From Gammaproteobacteria bacterium (GTDB lineage Bacteria > Pseudomonadota > Gammaproteobacteria > Ga0077536), in NCBI GenBank assembly GCA_021773835.1, contig JAJFJQ010000028.1, forward strand, positions 248,001 to 312,000: DNA of 64,000 nucleotides. Reading direction: 5' to 3'. Position 1 is the first letter of the stretch. Each line of letters starts with the position of its first letter. A program made the position numbers and the translations under genes. Shown piece after piece: positions 1 to 9,201 of the stretch. The notes under the pieces were generated by a model. That model was not told the origin of the DNA, did not search any database, and saw only the letters and a program-made list of their open reading frames with translations.

Positions 1-1
1 A

Positions 2-1201
2 CGCTTTGCCGCGCGCCATGGATTGCGCTTAGAGGTACTAGTCGGACGCGACGATGAGCAGATATTAGAATGGTTACGCAGCGGTGCGGGCGACCTCGTT
101 ACGACCAGGATTTATGATCGTCTGGTCGACGATGAACCTGAATTTACCGTGTCGCGTGACTATCGCCACGACGCAGTGGTGCTGATCTCCGCTGCAAGCC
201 GACCCATCCAGTCGAAAGCCGAGCTTAACGGCAAATTTATCGCCGGCTATGAAGGCTCGTCGAATATCACCGCCATAACCGACTATATTGCGGGGGAGGG
301 CAGCGTAATATCAGTCGATCATCGAGTGCCCTTGTCGCTTCTACTCGAACGGGTTGAAGCAGGTACAGTCGACGCCGCGGTCATCGCAGGACACCAGTTA
401 AAATCTGCATTAGCGTTTAGCGACGACATTGTCGCGAGCCTATCGATACCCGACCCATACCGCTACCGATGGACGCTCCGCGGCAACGACCCGGAGATGG
501 CGGACGCTATCGATAGGTTTATTCAAACTGAGTACCGTAAAGAAACCTACAACATCCTAGAGCGTCGCTATGTCGTGAGACACCATAATTCGCAACCGGC
601 AATTGACGATATCTCTCCGTTTGACGCCTTGCTGCAAACCTACTCGGAACGCTATGGCTTCGATTGGCGCTTGATTGCAGCGCAAATGTATCAAGAAAGT
701 CAATTTGACCCGCACGCGGTATCTCACGCGGGCGCTATCGGGCTAATGCAGATAATGCCCGCAACTGCCACCGGTCTCGGCTTTCGAAACCCAGACGATC
801 CCGAAGCCGGCATCCATGCGGGGGTGAAATATCTCAATCGGCTGCGCAATCGATTCGACGATCATATCCCCATGGATGAGCGGACCTGGCTCGCACTTGC
901 GGCATATAACATCGGCTACGATCGCGTACGGCGCGCCCGCAATCGCGCGCGCGAGCTTGGATTAAATCCCGACAAGTGGTTCGGCAACGTAGAAGTTGCC
1001 ATGCGACAAATGACACGTTCTTATTGGGAATCAAACACCGGTGACGGTTGTCGATGCGGCCAAGCAATTATTTACGTTAGTTCGATCCGATCCCTATATT
1101 ACGCGTACCGCAATTTTGTACTCGCCGTTAAATCACCGCAGCAAAACTCAAGCCCCCAACCCTCAGCGTTTACGCCTATACGTAAGGCGCGAGCCGGATA
1201 A
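2..1201 (+). CDS. mltF: Membrane-bound lytic murein transglycosylase F-like protein (5' truncated by window edge)
   Basis: Exolytic peptidoglycan transglycosylase. The frame is open to the left edge; the residues before the first possible TTG start (23) read as ordinary solute-binding-domain sequence, so the true start and the signal sequence lie outside the window. About the first 185 visible residues resemble a periplasmic solute-binding (SBP_bac_3) domain. A transglycosylase SLT domain follows, with the catalytic glutamate in YQES (codon at 695-697), the GLMQIMPAT motif and the AAYNIGYDRV motif. E. coli MltF is about 518 aa; about 400 aa are seen here. The gene converges on queC with one base between the stops. 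Family assignment is firm; the symbol rests on domain order (SBP then SLT). Confidence 0.88.
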   Translation, partial: RFAARHGLRLEVLVGRDDEQILEWLRSGAGDLVTTRIYDRLVDDEPEFTVSRDYRHDAVVLISAASRPIQSKAELNGKFIAGYEGSSNITAITDYIAGEGSVISVDHRVPLSLLLERVEAGTVDAAVIAGHQLKSALAFSDDIVASLSIPDPYRYRWTLRGNDPEMADAIDRFIQTEYRKETYNILERRYVVRHHNSQPAIDDISPFDALLQTYSERYGFDWRLIAAQMYQESQFDPHAVSHAGAIGLMQIMPATATGLGFRNPDDPEAGIHAGVKYLNRLRNRFDDHIPMDERTWLALAAYNIGYDRVRRARNRARELGLNPDKWFGNVEVAMRQMTRSYWESNTGDGCRCGQAIIYVSSIRSLYYAYRNFVLAVKSPQQNSSPQPSAFTPIRKARAG

Positions 1202-1202
1202 G

Positions 1203-1874
1203 TTACTCGCTGAAGTACATTGTTGGGTCATCCAGGCCCGCAGCAGCAAAGCCATCACGGCGCAGCCGGCAGGCATCGCACTTGCCGCAAGCGCGGCCAG
1301 TCGGATCCGCCTGGTAGCACGAAACGGTTAATGCAAAGTCAACCCCAAGCTTGTTGCCCAAAGCGATAATGTCGGCCTTACTGGAATCAATTAGCGGTGC
1401 ATCTATGCTGATCGCCGAACCTTCAACCCCTACCTTTGTTGCAACGCGTGCGAGATCGTTAAAAGCTGCGATGAACGCCGGACGACAGTCCGGGTAGCCG
1501 GAATAATCGACCGCATTAACGCCGATATAGATTTTCCCGGCGTCAATGACCTCGGCCCAACCGAGTGCGATGGACAACATCACCGTGTTTCGTGCGGGAA
1601 CGTAGGTGATCGGGATCCCCGTTTCCCCACCCGTTGGCACGTCTAATGCGTTATCGGTCAATGCGGAGCCGCCGAACTGACCATAATCGACCTGTACGAT
1701 CCGATGTTCGGTGACGTTGTAAGAAGATGCAATGCGTCGAGCAGAATCTATTTCAGCGGCGTGGCGTTGTCCATAATTTACCGTAAGGGCAAAGCATTCC
1801 TCACCCTGCTCATGAGCCCGTGCCAGCACTGTCGCGGAATCAAGCCCGCCGGAAAGTAAAACGATAGATCGCAT
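1203..1874 (-). CDS. queC: 7-cyano-7-deazaguanine synthase QueC
   Basis: Converts 7-carboxy-7-deazaguanine to preQ0 with ATP and ammonia in the queuosine tRNA-modification pathway; cytosolic. The 223 aa match the family length. A PP-loop motif SGGLDS lies at residues 8-13, and the structural zinc site is seen as Cys186, Cys196, Cys199 and Cys202. It starts with ATG nine bases after the queE stop, so the two are probably co-transcribed at the end of the tol-pal-cpoB run. The order cpoB-queE-queC is common in gammaproteobacteria. Confidence 0.96.
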   Translation of the reverse strand: MRSIVLLSGGLDSATVLARAHEQGEECFALTVNYGQRHAAEIDSARRIASSYNVTEHRIVQVDYGQFGGSALTDNALDVPTGGETGIPITYVPARNTVMLSIALGWAEVIDAGKIYIGVNAVDYSGYPDCRPAFIAAFNDLARVATKVGVEGSAISIDAPLIDSSKADIIALGNKLGVDFALTVSCYQADPTGRACGKCDACRLRRDGFAAAGLDDPTMYFSE

Positions 1875-1883
1875 AAATTCGAC

Positions 1884-2519
1884 CTAACGCCCCGGCTGGT
1901 CACCCCAGAGGTACTTGTGTAATTGAACTTGCAAACGTACCGGCAGGCGATCGGCCAATATCCACTCGCCCAGTGCCCGTGGATGGAGCGCCTCATGGTT
2001 AGGTGACATCAGTAAGTGCGCGCTTTCGGGCAGTTTGTATTCGGCTATCGTAGCCTTTGCCCAATCGTAATCCGCACGGTCTGAAACAACGAACTTGATT
2101 TCATCACCGTCGCGAAGATGAGCAAAGTTTTCATAGCGGTTTCGATGTTGCTCGCCAGAAGAAGGAGTTTTTAAATCCATCACGGTCGTGACCCGAGGGT
2201 CAATTTTATCGATTAACAAAGCGCCGCTCGTTTCGATCGATACCATAAAATTTTCGTCGCACAAGGTTTTGAGCAGCGATAAGCACTCCGGCTGGGCCAA
2301 CGGCTCGCCCCCGGTGACGGTGACGCGATTTACGGCAAAACTGCGTACTTCTTCGACGATAGTATGAACAGACATCTGTTCTCCGCCGCTAAAGGCATAC
2401 GCGGTATCGCAATATCGACACCTCAACGGGCACCCCGTTAGACGAACAAATACGGTCGGCAAACCGGTTGTCGTCGATTCACCTTGAATCGAAAGAAACG
2501 TTTCGGTTATTCGCAGCAC
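1884..2519 (-). CDS. queE: 7-carboxy-7-deazaguanine synthase QueE
   Basis: Radical SAM enzyme that contracts 6-carboxytetrahydropterin to 7-carboxy-7-deazaguanine, one step before QueC. The iron-sulfur cluster motif is Cys30-x3-Cys34-x2-Cys37, preceded by the family's IQGES segment (11-15). The start is GTG, chosen because the conserved N-terminus begins at once and no upstream alternative exists; the ribosome-binding site is weak. At 211 aa it is normal in length. It lies 48 bases after cpoB and 9 bases before queC. Confidence 0.95.
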   Translation of the reverse strand: MLRITETFLSIQGESTTTGLPTVFVRLTGCPLRCRYCDTAYAFSGGEQMSVHTIVEEVRSFAVNRVTVTGGEPLAQPECLSLLKTLCDENFMVSIETSGALLIDKIDPRVTTVMDLKTPSSGEQHRNRYENFAHLRDGDEIKFVVSDRADYDWAKATIAEYKLPESAHLLMSPNHEALHPRALGEWILADRLPVRLQVQLHKYLWGDQPGR

Positions 2520-2567
2520 GATAGCAACGGTTCGCGCGATTTTTAATAGACCGCTTCTTGCGGTGCG

Positions 2568-3512
2568 TCAGGGTTGTGATTTTTCGGCGAGGATGCGTTG
2601 GATCCGCTCATCTGCCAACCTTGCCGCAGTGGTTCCAGCATAGCCGTTACGCAAATCTTCCAGCACCGCACGTGCCTTATCTACCTGCCCCAGTTCGTGG
2701 TAGCTGTAACCGATTTTTAGCATCGCGTGAGACCGCTTCTTACTTGCTGGGTAAGTCTCGATTAGTTTTCGATATTCCATTATTGCGGGCTCGAATTGGC
2801 GTTTCACATAATGCGTTTCACCAAGCCAATACTGAGCGTTATCAGCGTACTGAGAGTTGGGGTAGAGCTGTAGAAATTCACTAAATGCGGTAATAGACTC
2901 GTCGTATTGACCGGCTTTTAGTAGGCGAAACGCCTCCCTATAGGCTGCTTCCGAGGTTTCACTATCGACCGTCGTTTTTGGCTCCGCGAGTGACGGTACG
3001 TTGGTGCTCACGAGGGCCGGTGTGACCGGGGAAGGTTCAACGGGCTGCGTTGTGTCGCTCGAATTCGGGTCGGCGTCCGATTGTGTTTCTATCCGTAGGG
3101 ACGAATGTGGTGTACCGGCGACTGCATCCGCCCCTGCCGGCGTATACGTGGTCAGCGGTGGTTCTGAACCCGATCCCGGGGTGATTATCGATACCCCCGT
3201 ACTACGTTGTTCAATTCCCTGCAGGCGTTCATCGAGATCGACATAGGTCGCGCGCTGCGTTTTTCGCAATTGCTCTATCGTATGCGACTGTTCTTCGATT
3301 TGACCGCGTAAGTTACTCAACTCTTTCTGCAAAGACTCAACCTGCTCGAGTAGATCGACTAATCCCCGACTCGCCAAGGTACGTTCGAGCTTAGCGAGGC
3401 GCGCGGCAAGGTTCGCTTCGTTTGTTGCACCCAATGCCACCCCGTGCGTGAGCACACCAGTCACAATCAATACCAAGATTACAACGCCACGCTGCATGCT
3501 TGGTTCGTACAT
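2568..3512 (-). CDS. cpoB: Cell division coordinator CpoB (YbgF), TPR protein of the Tol-Pal system
   Basis: Periplasmic partner of TolA that coordinates peptidoglycan synthesis with outer-membrane constriction in E. coli. Order: signal peptide (about residues 1-28), coiled-coil trimerisation helix (about 33-110), low-complexity Ser/Thr/Pro linker, then three TPR-like repeats in the last 130 residues (SEAAYREAF, QYADNAQYWLGE and SHAMLKIGYSYHELG segments). An earlier in-frame ATG at 3533 overlaps the pal stop, but a GGAG site lies just after it and 8 bases before the ATG at 3512. The latter also gives a compact signal peptide, so I use 3512 (314 aa). Confidence 0.9.
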   Translation of the reverse strand: MYEPSMQRGVVILVLIVTGVLTHGVALGATNEANLAARLAKLERTLASRGLVDLLEQVESLQKELSNLRGQIEEQSHTIEQLRKTQRATYVDLDERLQGIEQRSTGVSIITPGSGSEPPLTTYTPAGADAVAGTPHSSLRIETQSDADPNSSDTTQPVEPSPVTPALVSTNVPSLAEPKTTVDSETSEAAYREAFRLLKAGQYDESITAFSEFLQLYPNSQYADNAQYWLGETHYVKRQFEPAIMEYRKLIETYPASKKRSHAMLKIGYSYHELGQVDKARAVLEDLRNGYAGTTAARLADERIQRILAEKSQP

Positions 3513-3532
3513 CAGTCGTGCTCCGGAGGCCA

Positions 3533-4087
3533 TTAATAGATGATTTCTACACGCCGGTTTAGCGCATAGGATTCCTCGTCGCTACCCACCATTACCGGGC
3601 GTTCTTCACCGTAGCTCACCGCTTGGGCTTGACCAGCAGAGGCGCCGAGTAATACGAGTTGTTTTCGCACCGCCAACGCGCGTCGTTCGCCTAGCGCAAG
3701 ATTGTATTCCCGCGACCCGCGTTCATCGGCGTGCCCCTCAAGGCTAATCGAGGCATCCGGGTTGGCCGCAAGATACGCTGCGTGCGCCTCGATGGTGCTA
3801 CGAAAATCGGCACGCACGTTACTGCTATCGAGGTCGAAATAAATGATCCGAACTGAAAGCGGTCCGTCGGGATCGTTCGGGTCGCCGAGCGCCGCGCTTG
3901 AATATGGATCGTCATCGCCGATCCCTGTTGTCGTGACACCGGGGTCGTCCGCCTCACCGTGTCCAATACCGCGATCTTCTACAGCTGCGCGGTTGCCGTC
4001 GGCTTCTTTAGTTTTATTGCCGCTGCACCCCGCGACGGCGAGAGCCAGCACTGCAAGCAATATCCACTTAGAATTCGTTAATGTCAT
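3533..4087 (-). CDS. pal: Peptidoglycan-associated lipoprotein Pal
   Basis: Outer-membrane lipoprotein that binds peptidoglycan and TolB. There is a lipoprotein signal with lipobox ending at Cys21, then an Asp/Gly-rich linker, then an OmpA-like domain from about residue 78. That domain contains the GHADERGSREYN and LGERRA motifs that contact diaminopimelate. The start at 4087 is set by AAGGAG six bases upstream; a TTG at 4108 would only add seven residues ahead of a normal lipoprotein signal. 184 aa, typical length. It lies about 100 bases after tolB in the same run. Confidence 0.95.
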   Translation of the reverse strand: MTLTNSKWILLAVLALAVAGCSGNKTKEADGNRAAVEDRGIGHGEADDPGVTTTGIGDDDPYSSAALGDPNDPDGPLSVRIIYFDLDSSNVRADFRSTIEAHAAYLAANPDASISLEGHADERGSREYNLALGERRALAVRKQLVLLGASAGQAQAVSYGEERPVMVGSDEESYALNRRVEIIY

Positions 4088-4184
4088 AACGCTCTCCTTT
4101 CTCGTCAAGTCATCGATTTAATTGGCAAATGCGTTCTGACCGAAGGTAGGTCGCTTGGCTCGCGGCTCGTTCTCGGTGAAACGC

Positions 4185-5498
4185 CTATTTCCGTATAGGC
4201 CCCCATGCGGGCTCGCGCACCTCCCCTTTTTGTAGGGCTAATCGCTGACGCACGCGCCCGTCGACAGACACCGCTGCTAACTCCGCGCCCGCGCGTCCCA
4301 TTGTCGCATAAATAATCATCGCACCGTTCGGTGCAAAACTTGGAGATTCGTCAAGACTCGCGTCGGTCAAGATCTCAAAACTGTCCCGTTCAAGGTCGAC
4401 CACCGCAATCCGGTAGCCCTTGTCGCCGCCATTAACAACCGCCATTTGTTTTCCGTCGGGCGACAAACTAGCACGCGAATTATAATTTCCCATGTTAAAG
4501 GTCAAGCGTTTAGGCCGACCCCCGTCGATCGGAAGACGGTAAATTTGCGGACCGCCCCCACGATCCGAGGTAAACACCAGGTGTCGGCCGTCGGGGGTCC
4601 AACGCGCTTCGGTGTCTATTGCGGGATGTGTGGTTAAACGCCGCTGTTTTTTTGTTTTCAAGTCCATTAAAAAGATATCGGGGTTACCGTCGCGCGACCG
4701 CGTCATCAATAAACTATTTCCGTCCGGTGAAAACGCCGGCGAACTATTGATACCACGACCGAAGGCCACCTTTTCACGTTTACCGGAGCGGATATCTTGC
4801 ACGTATATCGCTGAATTCCGATCCTCAAACGAGACGTAGGCTAGACGATCGCCGCTTGGCGACCACGCAGGCGACAGTAACGGCTCGCGCGACTCCAATA
4901 TTGTGCGCGCATTGTGTCCGTCCGAATCGGAAATTTGGAGTCGGAATTTAGAGTCCTTGTTATTGATCTTCTCGACGGTTATATAGGCGATACGGGTGGC
5001 AAAGGCGCCCTTGATCTTGAGTATCGTCTCGAATATCAGGTCGCTAACGTGATGCGCGGTTAAACGCAGGTTTTTGCCACTCGTCGGGATCCGGAATCCT
5101 GCAAGTTGTTTTTCGGAAATGACATCGATGACGCGGAACTCGATCGCGAATTGATCCGCACTGGTTTGTTTAACCTGGCCAATAACCAAGTTATCCATCC
5201 CTAGTAGCCGCCAATCTTTGAAATTTATATCTGAAAACGCGGCGGGGCGCGATGGTAGATCGGCCACTGGCATGGGCGCAAACCGGCCACTGCCGCGCAA
5301 ATCGGCCGCAACAACGGCACTAACATTGACCTCCGCCGGGGCATCCGCCGCCCAATCGAATGGGACAATCGCGATCGGCAAGGCGCCCTCAATGCCTTGG
5401 GTTATTCGAATTTCTAACAGATCTCTAGACTGCGCCGCTGCGGCCCCAGTTACGCAGCTTAGGGCAATCGAAATGAAAATTACGCGAACTAAGCTCAC
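4185..5498 (-). CDS. tolB: Tol-Pal system beta-propeller protein TolB
   Basis: Periplasmic protein linking the TolQRA inner-membrane motor to Pal. It has a signal peptide ending in AAAAQS, an N-terminal domain (about residues 25-160) and a six-bladed propeller with repeated PD40/WD40-like blades (SPAWSPSGDRLAYVS, SPAFSPDGNSLL, EARWTPDGRHLVFTS and similar). The GTG start at 5498 has GGAG ten bases upstream, lies four bases after the tolA stop and gives a classic short signal peptide. A TTG at 5525 inside tolA has no binding site. 437 aa, the usual family length. Confidence 0.95.
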   Translation of the reverse strand: MSLVRVIFISIALSCVTGAAAAQSRDLLEIRITQGIEGALPIAIVPFDWAADAPAEVNVSAVVAADLRGSGRFAPMPVADLPSRPAAFSDINFKDWRLLGMDNLVIGQVKQTSADQFAIEFRVIDVISEKQLAGFRIPTSGKNLRLTAHHVSDLIFETILKIKGAFATRIAYITVEKINNKDSKFRLQISDSDGHNARTILESREPLLSPAWSPSGDRLAYVSFEDRNSAIYVQDIRSGKREKVAFGRGINSSPAFSPDGNSLLMTRSRDGNPDIFLMDLKTKKQRRLTTHPAIDTEARWTPDGRHLVFTSDRGGGPQIYRLPIDGGRPKRLTFNMGNYNSRASLSPDGKQMAVVNGGDKGYRIAVVDLERDSFEILTDASLDESPSFAPNGAMIIYATMGRAGAELAAVSVDGRVRQRLALQKGEVREPAWGPIRK

Positions 5499-5502
5499 TA
5501 TC

Positions 5503-6357
5503 TTATTGCTCCGGATCGAACACAAAATTTATTTCTTGCATGCGCTTAAACAGCCGGGGATTCGACGGTACGGGTAGTGGTGCCGCCTTGCGCACCGCAT
5601 TTTCCGCTTGGCGGTCGAATGACGCATTACCGCTTGATTTAATCACCCGCGCTTCGACTACCTCACCGCCAGGGATCATGCGCACGTATAAAGTACAACT
5701 AAGGCCACCTTCGAGGTCAGGATAGACAAACACGCTGGCGACGCGTGTTCGCACAGCCTCGATGTAGCGCGCGATCTCGGCTTCGTCCGCACGCGCCTGA
5801 GTAACACTCGCCAACTCTTTTTCTTCATTCTCTAAGGCCTCGCGCAGAGCTGCAGCTGCCCTTTCGGCTTCTGCTTTCGCCTGCGCCTCCTCAATTTTTT
5901 TACGCTCCGCAAGTTCTCTCTTTTGTTGCTCTTGCTTTTTCTTTTCCGCGACCGCCTCTTCGCGCGCGTTCTCCCGCGCCTTCTCCTCGTCACGACGCTT
6001 CTTTTCCGCGGCACGTTTTTTCTCTGCTTCGCGCTTTTTCTTAGCCTCTGCTTCTTTGGAACGCTTTATTTCGTCGGCGCGACGTTTTTTTTCTGCGGTA
6101 CGTTTTTTCTCCGCTTCCCTTTTTTTCTTAGCTTCCGCTTCTTGCAAGCGTTTAACTTCTTCATCGATCGCTTTTTGATCGACCACTTTGGCTTTGACGA
6201 TCGGGACTTGCGGCGCGGCAACCGGACTTGGATCAGAGGAGAAGTCAGTGCTAGTGATCAATACGACCACCACGATTACGTGCACAATAGCCGCATAAAT
6301 GAATGCACGTGATTTTCTCGTGCGACCCTTTGGTGCAACGGGTTTCCGAGCAGACAT
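5503..6357 (-). CDS. tolA: TolA, trans-periplasmic spanning protein of the Tol-Pal system
   Basis: Energy-transducing rod joining TolQR to TolB and Pal. It has one membrane helix (about residues 18-37) and a long charged helix rich in KKREAEKKR blocks (about 62-190). The C-terminal TonB-like domain (about 195-284) includes YPDLEGGLSCTLYVRMIPGG. A 29-residue unit is repeated in tandem at residues 73-101 and 102-130. ATG start, 12 bases after tolR. 284 aa is shorter than the 421 aa of E. coli TolA; the difference is mostly in the helical rod, which varies in length between species. Confidence 0.95.
   Translation of the reverse strand: MSARKPVAPKGRTRKSRAFIYAAIVHVIVVVVLITSTDFSSDPSPVAAPQVPIVKAKVVDQKAIDEEVKRLQEAEAKKKREAEKKRTAEKKRRADEIKRSKEAEAKKKREAEKKRAAEKKRRDEEKARENAREEAVAEKKKQEQQKRELAERKKIEEAQAKAEAERAAAALREALENEEKELASVTQARADEAEIARYIEAVRTRVASVFVYPDLEGGLSCTLYVRMIPGGEVVEARVIKSSGNASFDRQAENAVRKAAPLPVPSNPRLFKRMQEINFVFDPEQ
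5968..6141 (-). repeat. 87-bp tandem duplication inside tolA domain II
   Basis: Two adjacent copies of a 29-codon unit, each starting EAEAKKKREAEKKR and continuing AEKKRR. The first copy is at 6055-6141 and the second at 5968-6054. The protein match is near-perfect over the first 21 residues and looser after that. It keeps the reading frame and the heptad-like charge pattern, so it only lengthens the rod. Confidence 0.7.
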
Positions 6358-6368
6358 CGTCTAGCCCG

Positions 6369-6794
6369 TTAACGCTCTGGCGGCTCAGTGATGAGGCCAA
6401 CGCTGTCGACTCCAGCACCTTGTAGGAGTGCCATAACCGTCACTACCCGCCCATAGTCAACCGTGCGATCACCTTTAACGAGTATTTCAATATCGGGACG
6501 ATATTTGAGTAAACCGGCGACCCGTGTGACCAACGTATCCTCGTCAACAGGATCCTTGGGACTATCCCCAAAATCAATATAGACCTCACCGTCAGCGTTG
6601 ACGGTGACGATAACTGGCTCTTGCTGGGACGGCGAGATCACTTCCGAGGGCGCTTGCGGTAAATCGATCTTTACGCCCTGGGTAATTAACGGTGCCGTGA
6701 TCATAAAAATTATCAACAAGACCAGCATCACATCGATGTAGGGCACGACATTAATCTCTGCCATTAGCCGTTGGCGTCGGCGACGGTGTTTCAT
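6369..6794 (-). CDS. tolR: TolR, ExbD-family component of the Tol motor
   Basis: Inner-membrane protein with one N-terminal helix (about residues 16-38) and a periplasmic domain. It forms the proton channel with TolQ. The channel aspartate is Asp21 in YIDVMLVLL, matching Asp23 of E. coli. 141 aa, typical. ATG start. It lies 7 bases after tolQ and 12 bases before tolA. Confidence 0.96.
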   Translation of the reverse strand: MKHRRRRQRLMAEINVVPYIDVMLVLLIIFMITAPLITQGVKIDLPQAPSEVISPSQQEPVIVTVNADGEVYIDFGDSPKDPVDEDTLVTRVAGLLKYRPDIEILVKGDRTVDYGRVVTVMALLQGAGVDSVGLITEPPER

Positions 6795-6801
6795 CGGTGG
6801 C

Positions 6802-7479
6802 TCATGGGTGGGCTTGGCGCTGCAATATCGCGGAGAATTCTTCTACGAAGATATCGTAGCGCGCATAGAGTCGGTCGATTTCACTGGAAAATCGGTTGTA
6901 GGCGATGACAGCAGGGATCGCCGCGAATAACCCCATCGCCGTTGCCACCAAGGCCTCGGAAATACCCGGCGCGACCATTGCGAGTGTTGCCTGGTGTACG
7001 TTGCCGAGCGCCTGAAATGAATTCATGATGCCCCATACCGTGCCGAACAGACCGATGTAGGGACTCACCGATCCAACTGTTGCCAACGTCGGGAGATTGG
7101 CTTCTAACTCCTCCAACTGCCTGCTCACCCCGATGCGCATCGCACGTTGAGTGCCGTCGAGTACCGAAGCCGGATCGATCGTGTCACGATTGTGTAAGCG
7201 CGCGTATTCCTTAAAACCGGCCTCAAAGACCTTTTCCAGTCCTTCTGCTGGCGTCCGTCTAGAAGATACTCGGTTGTATAAGGCCGTAAGATCATCGGCA
7301 GCGCGAAACTGATCTTCGAATACACGCGCCTCACGTTTTGCCAAGCGCAGTTCGCGCCTTTTCGTGAAGATCAGGGTCCAAGAGGCCAGCGACGCTACTA
7401 ACAAGACAAGCATGACCAATTTCACTAACAAACTGGCGCCTAAGATCAGGCTTGCGATGGTCAGATCAACCTGCGGCAT
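6802..7479 (-). CDS. tolQ: TolQ, MotA/ExbB-family proton channel subunit
   Basis: Inner-membrane stator subunit that energises TolA. Three membrane segments are visible: about residues 16-36, about 130-150 (the ATVGSVSPYIGLFGTVWGIM region typical of the family) and about 170-190 (SEALVATAMGLFAAIPAVIAY). 225 aa. The ATG start overlaps the end of ybgC by 14 bases, which suggests coupled translation. Confidence 0.96.
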   Translation of the reverse strand: MPQVDLTIASLILGASLLVKLVMLVLLVASLASWTLIFTKRRELRLAKREARVFEDQFRAADDLTALYNRVSSRRTPAEGLEKVFEAGFKEYARLHNRDTIDPASVLDGTQRAMRIGVSRQLEELEANLPTLATVGSVSPYIGLFGTVWGIMNSFQALGNVHQATLAMVAPGISEALVATAMGLFAAIPAVIAYNRFSSEIDRLYARYDIFVEEFSAILQRQAHP

Positions 7480-7897
7480 TTGCTATCTCCGAGTAGATAT
7501 CAACCGGCATCGCCCGTGGCCGCAAGGTGTTTGAGTCGATGCATCCAAGCTTGATCCTAGCTCGGCTCAGAACGGTTGAGTTGGCAACGACATTCTGTGC
7601 AAACTCCAAACTTGCGCGACCCAACCGCTGCACACTAGAAATGACGGTAAGTTCGTCGTTAAATCGCGCCGGCCGAATATAATCAATGGTAATTTTCCGC
7701 ACCACGAATACTATTCCTAATGACGCTGCCAACCGGTCTTGTTCATACCCTAAATGGCGCAGCCATTCAGTTCGGGCGCGCTCCATGAAATTCAGATAGT
7801 TTGCGTGATACACAATCCCGGCCGCATCTGTGTCTTCGTAATAGATGCGCACGGGCCAATAAAATTCCCCAGACTCGGCCTTTGCCGCGTTAATCAA
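7466..7897 (-). CDS. ybgC: Acyl-CoA thioesterase YbgC (Tol-Pal associated)
   Basis: Hotdog-fold thioesterase acting on short acyl-CoA or acyl-ACP, found at the head of tol operons. The family motif [17 protein letters not shown] spans residues 19-35; it contains the EDTD acid residues and His31. The start is TTG: no other start exists before the conserved motif, and the TTG shares bases with the ruvB stop (TTGA), a coupling arrangement. 143 aa. The exact substrate is not shown by sequence. Confidence 0.93.
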   Translation of the reverse strand: MINAAKAESGEFYWPVRIYYEDTDAAGIVYHANYLNFMERARTEWLRHLGYEQDRLAASLGIVFVVRKITIDYIRPARFNDELTVISSVQRLGRASLEFAQNVVANSTVLSRARIKLGCIDSNTLRPRAMPVDIYSEIANAAG

Positions 7898-8943
7898 TCC
7901 GGCCCACCCAGCTGGTCGAACAGGTCTTGCACGCTTGGGTTTGTTGCCGGCGGTTCGAGTCCAAAATGTGTCCAGGCGGCCCGCGTGGCCATGCGTCCGC
8001 GCGGCGTACGCATCAAAAACCCCTGTTGGATCAAGTAGGGTTCGAGCACGTCCTCTATGGTGCCGCGTTCTTCGCCAATAGCCGCCGATATACTGTCAAC
8101 GCCTACCGGACCACCGTCGAATTTTTGGATCACCGCCAACAGTAATTTCCGGTCCATCATGTCGAAGCCGTTGACGTCGACGTTCAACATATCGAGTGCG
8201 CGCGCGGCGACGTTTTCGGTTAGCTGCCCATTGGCTTTTACTTCGGCAAAATCTCGCGCCCTACGCAACAAGCGGTTCGCGATGCGTGGGGTGCCGCGTG
8301 CGCGGCGGGCAATTTCTTTCGCACCCTCAACATCGATCGTCACATTGAGGATTTTTGCTGCACGCATCACAATTGTCGTGAGGTCTTCGGTTGAATAGAA
8401 CTCCAAGCGCTGCACGATGCCGAAACGATCGCGTAGCGGTGAGGTCAGCAAACCCGCGCGGGTTGTCGCTCCAACTAAGGTAAAACGCGGCAGATCGAGT
8501 TTTATCGCGCGGGCAGCCGGACCCTCCCCGATCATAATATCGAGTTGATAATCTTCCTTTGCCGGATAAAGAATTTCCTCCACAACCGGGCTCAAACGAT
8601 GGATCTCATCGATAAACAATACATCGTGCGGCTCGAGGTTGGTCAGCATCGCAGCTAGGTCACCGGCACGTTCCAATACAGGGCCTGAGGTGTGTCGTAG
8701 GTTGACCTGCAATTCGTTCGCAACGATATGCGCGAGGGTGGTTTTTCCCAAACCCGGGGGGCCAAATATCAGCACGTGATCGAGCGCTTCGCCGCGTTGT
8801 CGTGCAGCGGTGATAAAGATATCCATTTGCTCGCGCACGGCCGGCTGGCCGATGTACTCCTCAAGGCTTCGAGGTCGGATCGCGTTTTCGACGGCGGCAT
8901 CATCGCTAGCGACTTGCGGTGCGATCAATCGCTCATCATTCAT
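7894..8943 (-). CDS. ruvB: Holliday junction branch migration helicase RuvB
   Basis: AAA+ motor that drives branch migration with RuvA. Walker [10 protein letters not shown] at residues 61-69, Walker B with DEIH at 112-115, sensor segment [12 protein letters not shown], and the C-terminal winged-helix RuvB domain. 349 aa, normal. ATG start. It is separated from ruvA by 258 bases, unlike the tight ruvAB pair of E. coli, and that gap holds a hairpin. Confidence 0.97.
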   Translation of the reverse strand: MNDERLIAPQVASDDAAVENAIRPRSLEEYIGQPAVREQMDIFITAARQRGEALDHVLIFGPPGLGKTTLAHIVANELQVNLRHTSGPVLERAGDLAAMLTNLEPHDVLFIDEIHRLSPVVEEILYPAKEDYQLDIMIGEGPAARAIKLDLPRFTLVGATTRAGLLTSPLRDRFGIVQRLEFYSTEDLTTIVMRAAKILNVTIDVEGAKEIARRARGTPRIANRLLRRARDFAEVKANGQLTENVAARALDMLNVDVNGFDMMDRKLLLAVIQKFDGGPVGVDSISAAIGEERGTIEDVLEPYLIQQGFLMRTPRGRMATRAAWTHFGLEPPATNPSVQDLFDQLGGPD

Positions 8944-9144
8944 ATGCGTGTTTTTGCAGCATGTTGTCGTTCAAACGATCACTTAATGCCTTCGTTCGAG
9001 CATTGTGTTCGAGCGCCGAGCCAGCCCTTTTTCGGCATTGTACCGAAGCGCATCAATCGAAGGGCCGCGACATTGCATAAACTACGTGACGCAGTCCTCG
9101 AATAATCAGATTCCGCAAAGCGTACACATGAAATATGGCGAAGA

Positions 9145-9173
9145 TGGGGCATTGGTCCGGCAATTGTGCCCCA
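9145..9173. repeat. Hairpin-forming inverted repeat between ruvA and ruvB
   Basis: TGGGGCA (9145-9151) and TGCCCCA (9167-9173) are perfect complements. The sequence between them contains a second pairing, ATTG with CAAT around GTCCGG. No T-run follows on either strand, so it is not a standard intrinsic terminator. It lies just downstream of the ruvA stop in the ruvA-ruvB gap and could be an mRNA processing or stability element. Confidence 0.4.
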
Positions 9174-9201
9174 ATTGACGAACCATTTTTGATTCTATCG
9201 T

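Noticed and set aside
2551-2565. ACCGC/GCGGT hairpin between cpoB and queE
   Set aside because: Five-bp stem followed by an A-rich tract on the coding strand; not convincing as a terminator.
4171-4190. GCCTAT/ATAGGC hairpin between pal and tolB
   Set aside because: Six-bp stem overlapping the tolB stop without a T-run; too weak for a terminator.
5923-6312. Very hydrophobic Phe/Leu-rich frame opposite tolA
   Set aside because: It is simply the complement of the Lys/Glu-rich TolA rod; not a membrane protein gene.
8994-9014. GTTCGAGC direct repeat as a LexA (SOS) box upstream of ruvB
   Set aside because: The GTTC halves are 9 bases apart rather than 7, and no E. coli-type CTGT-N8-ACAG site is present.
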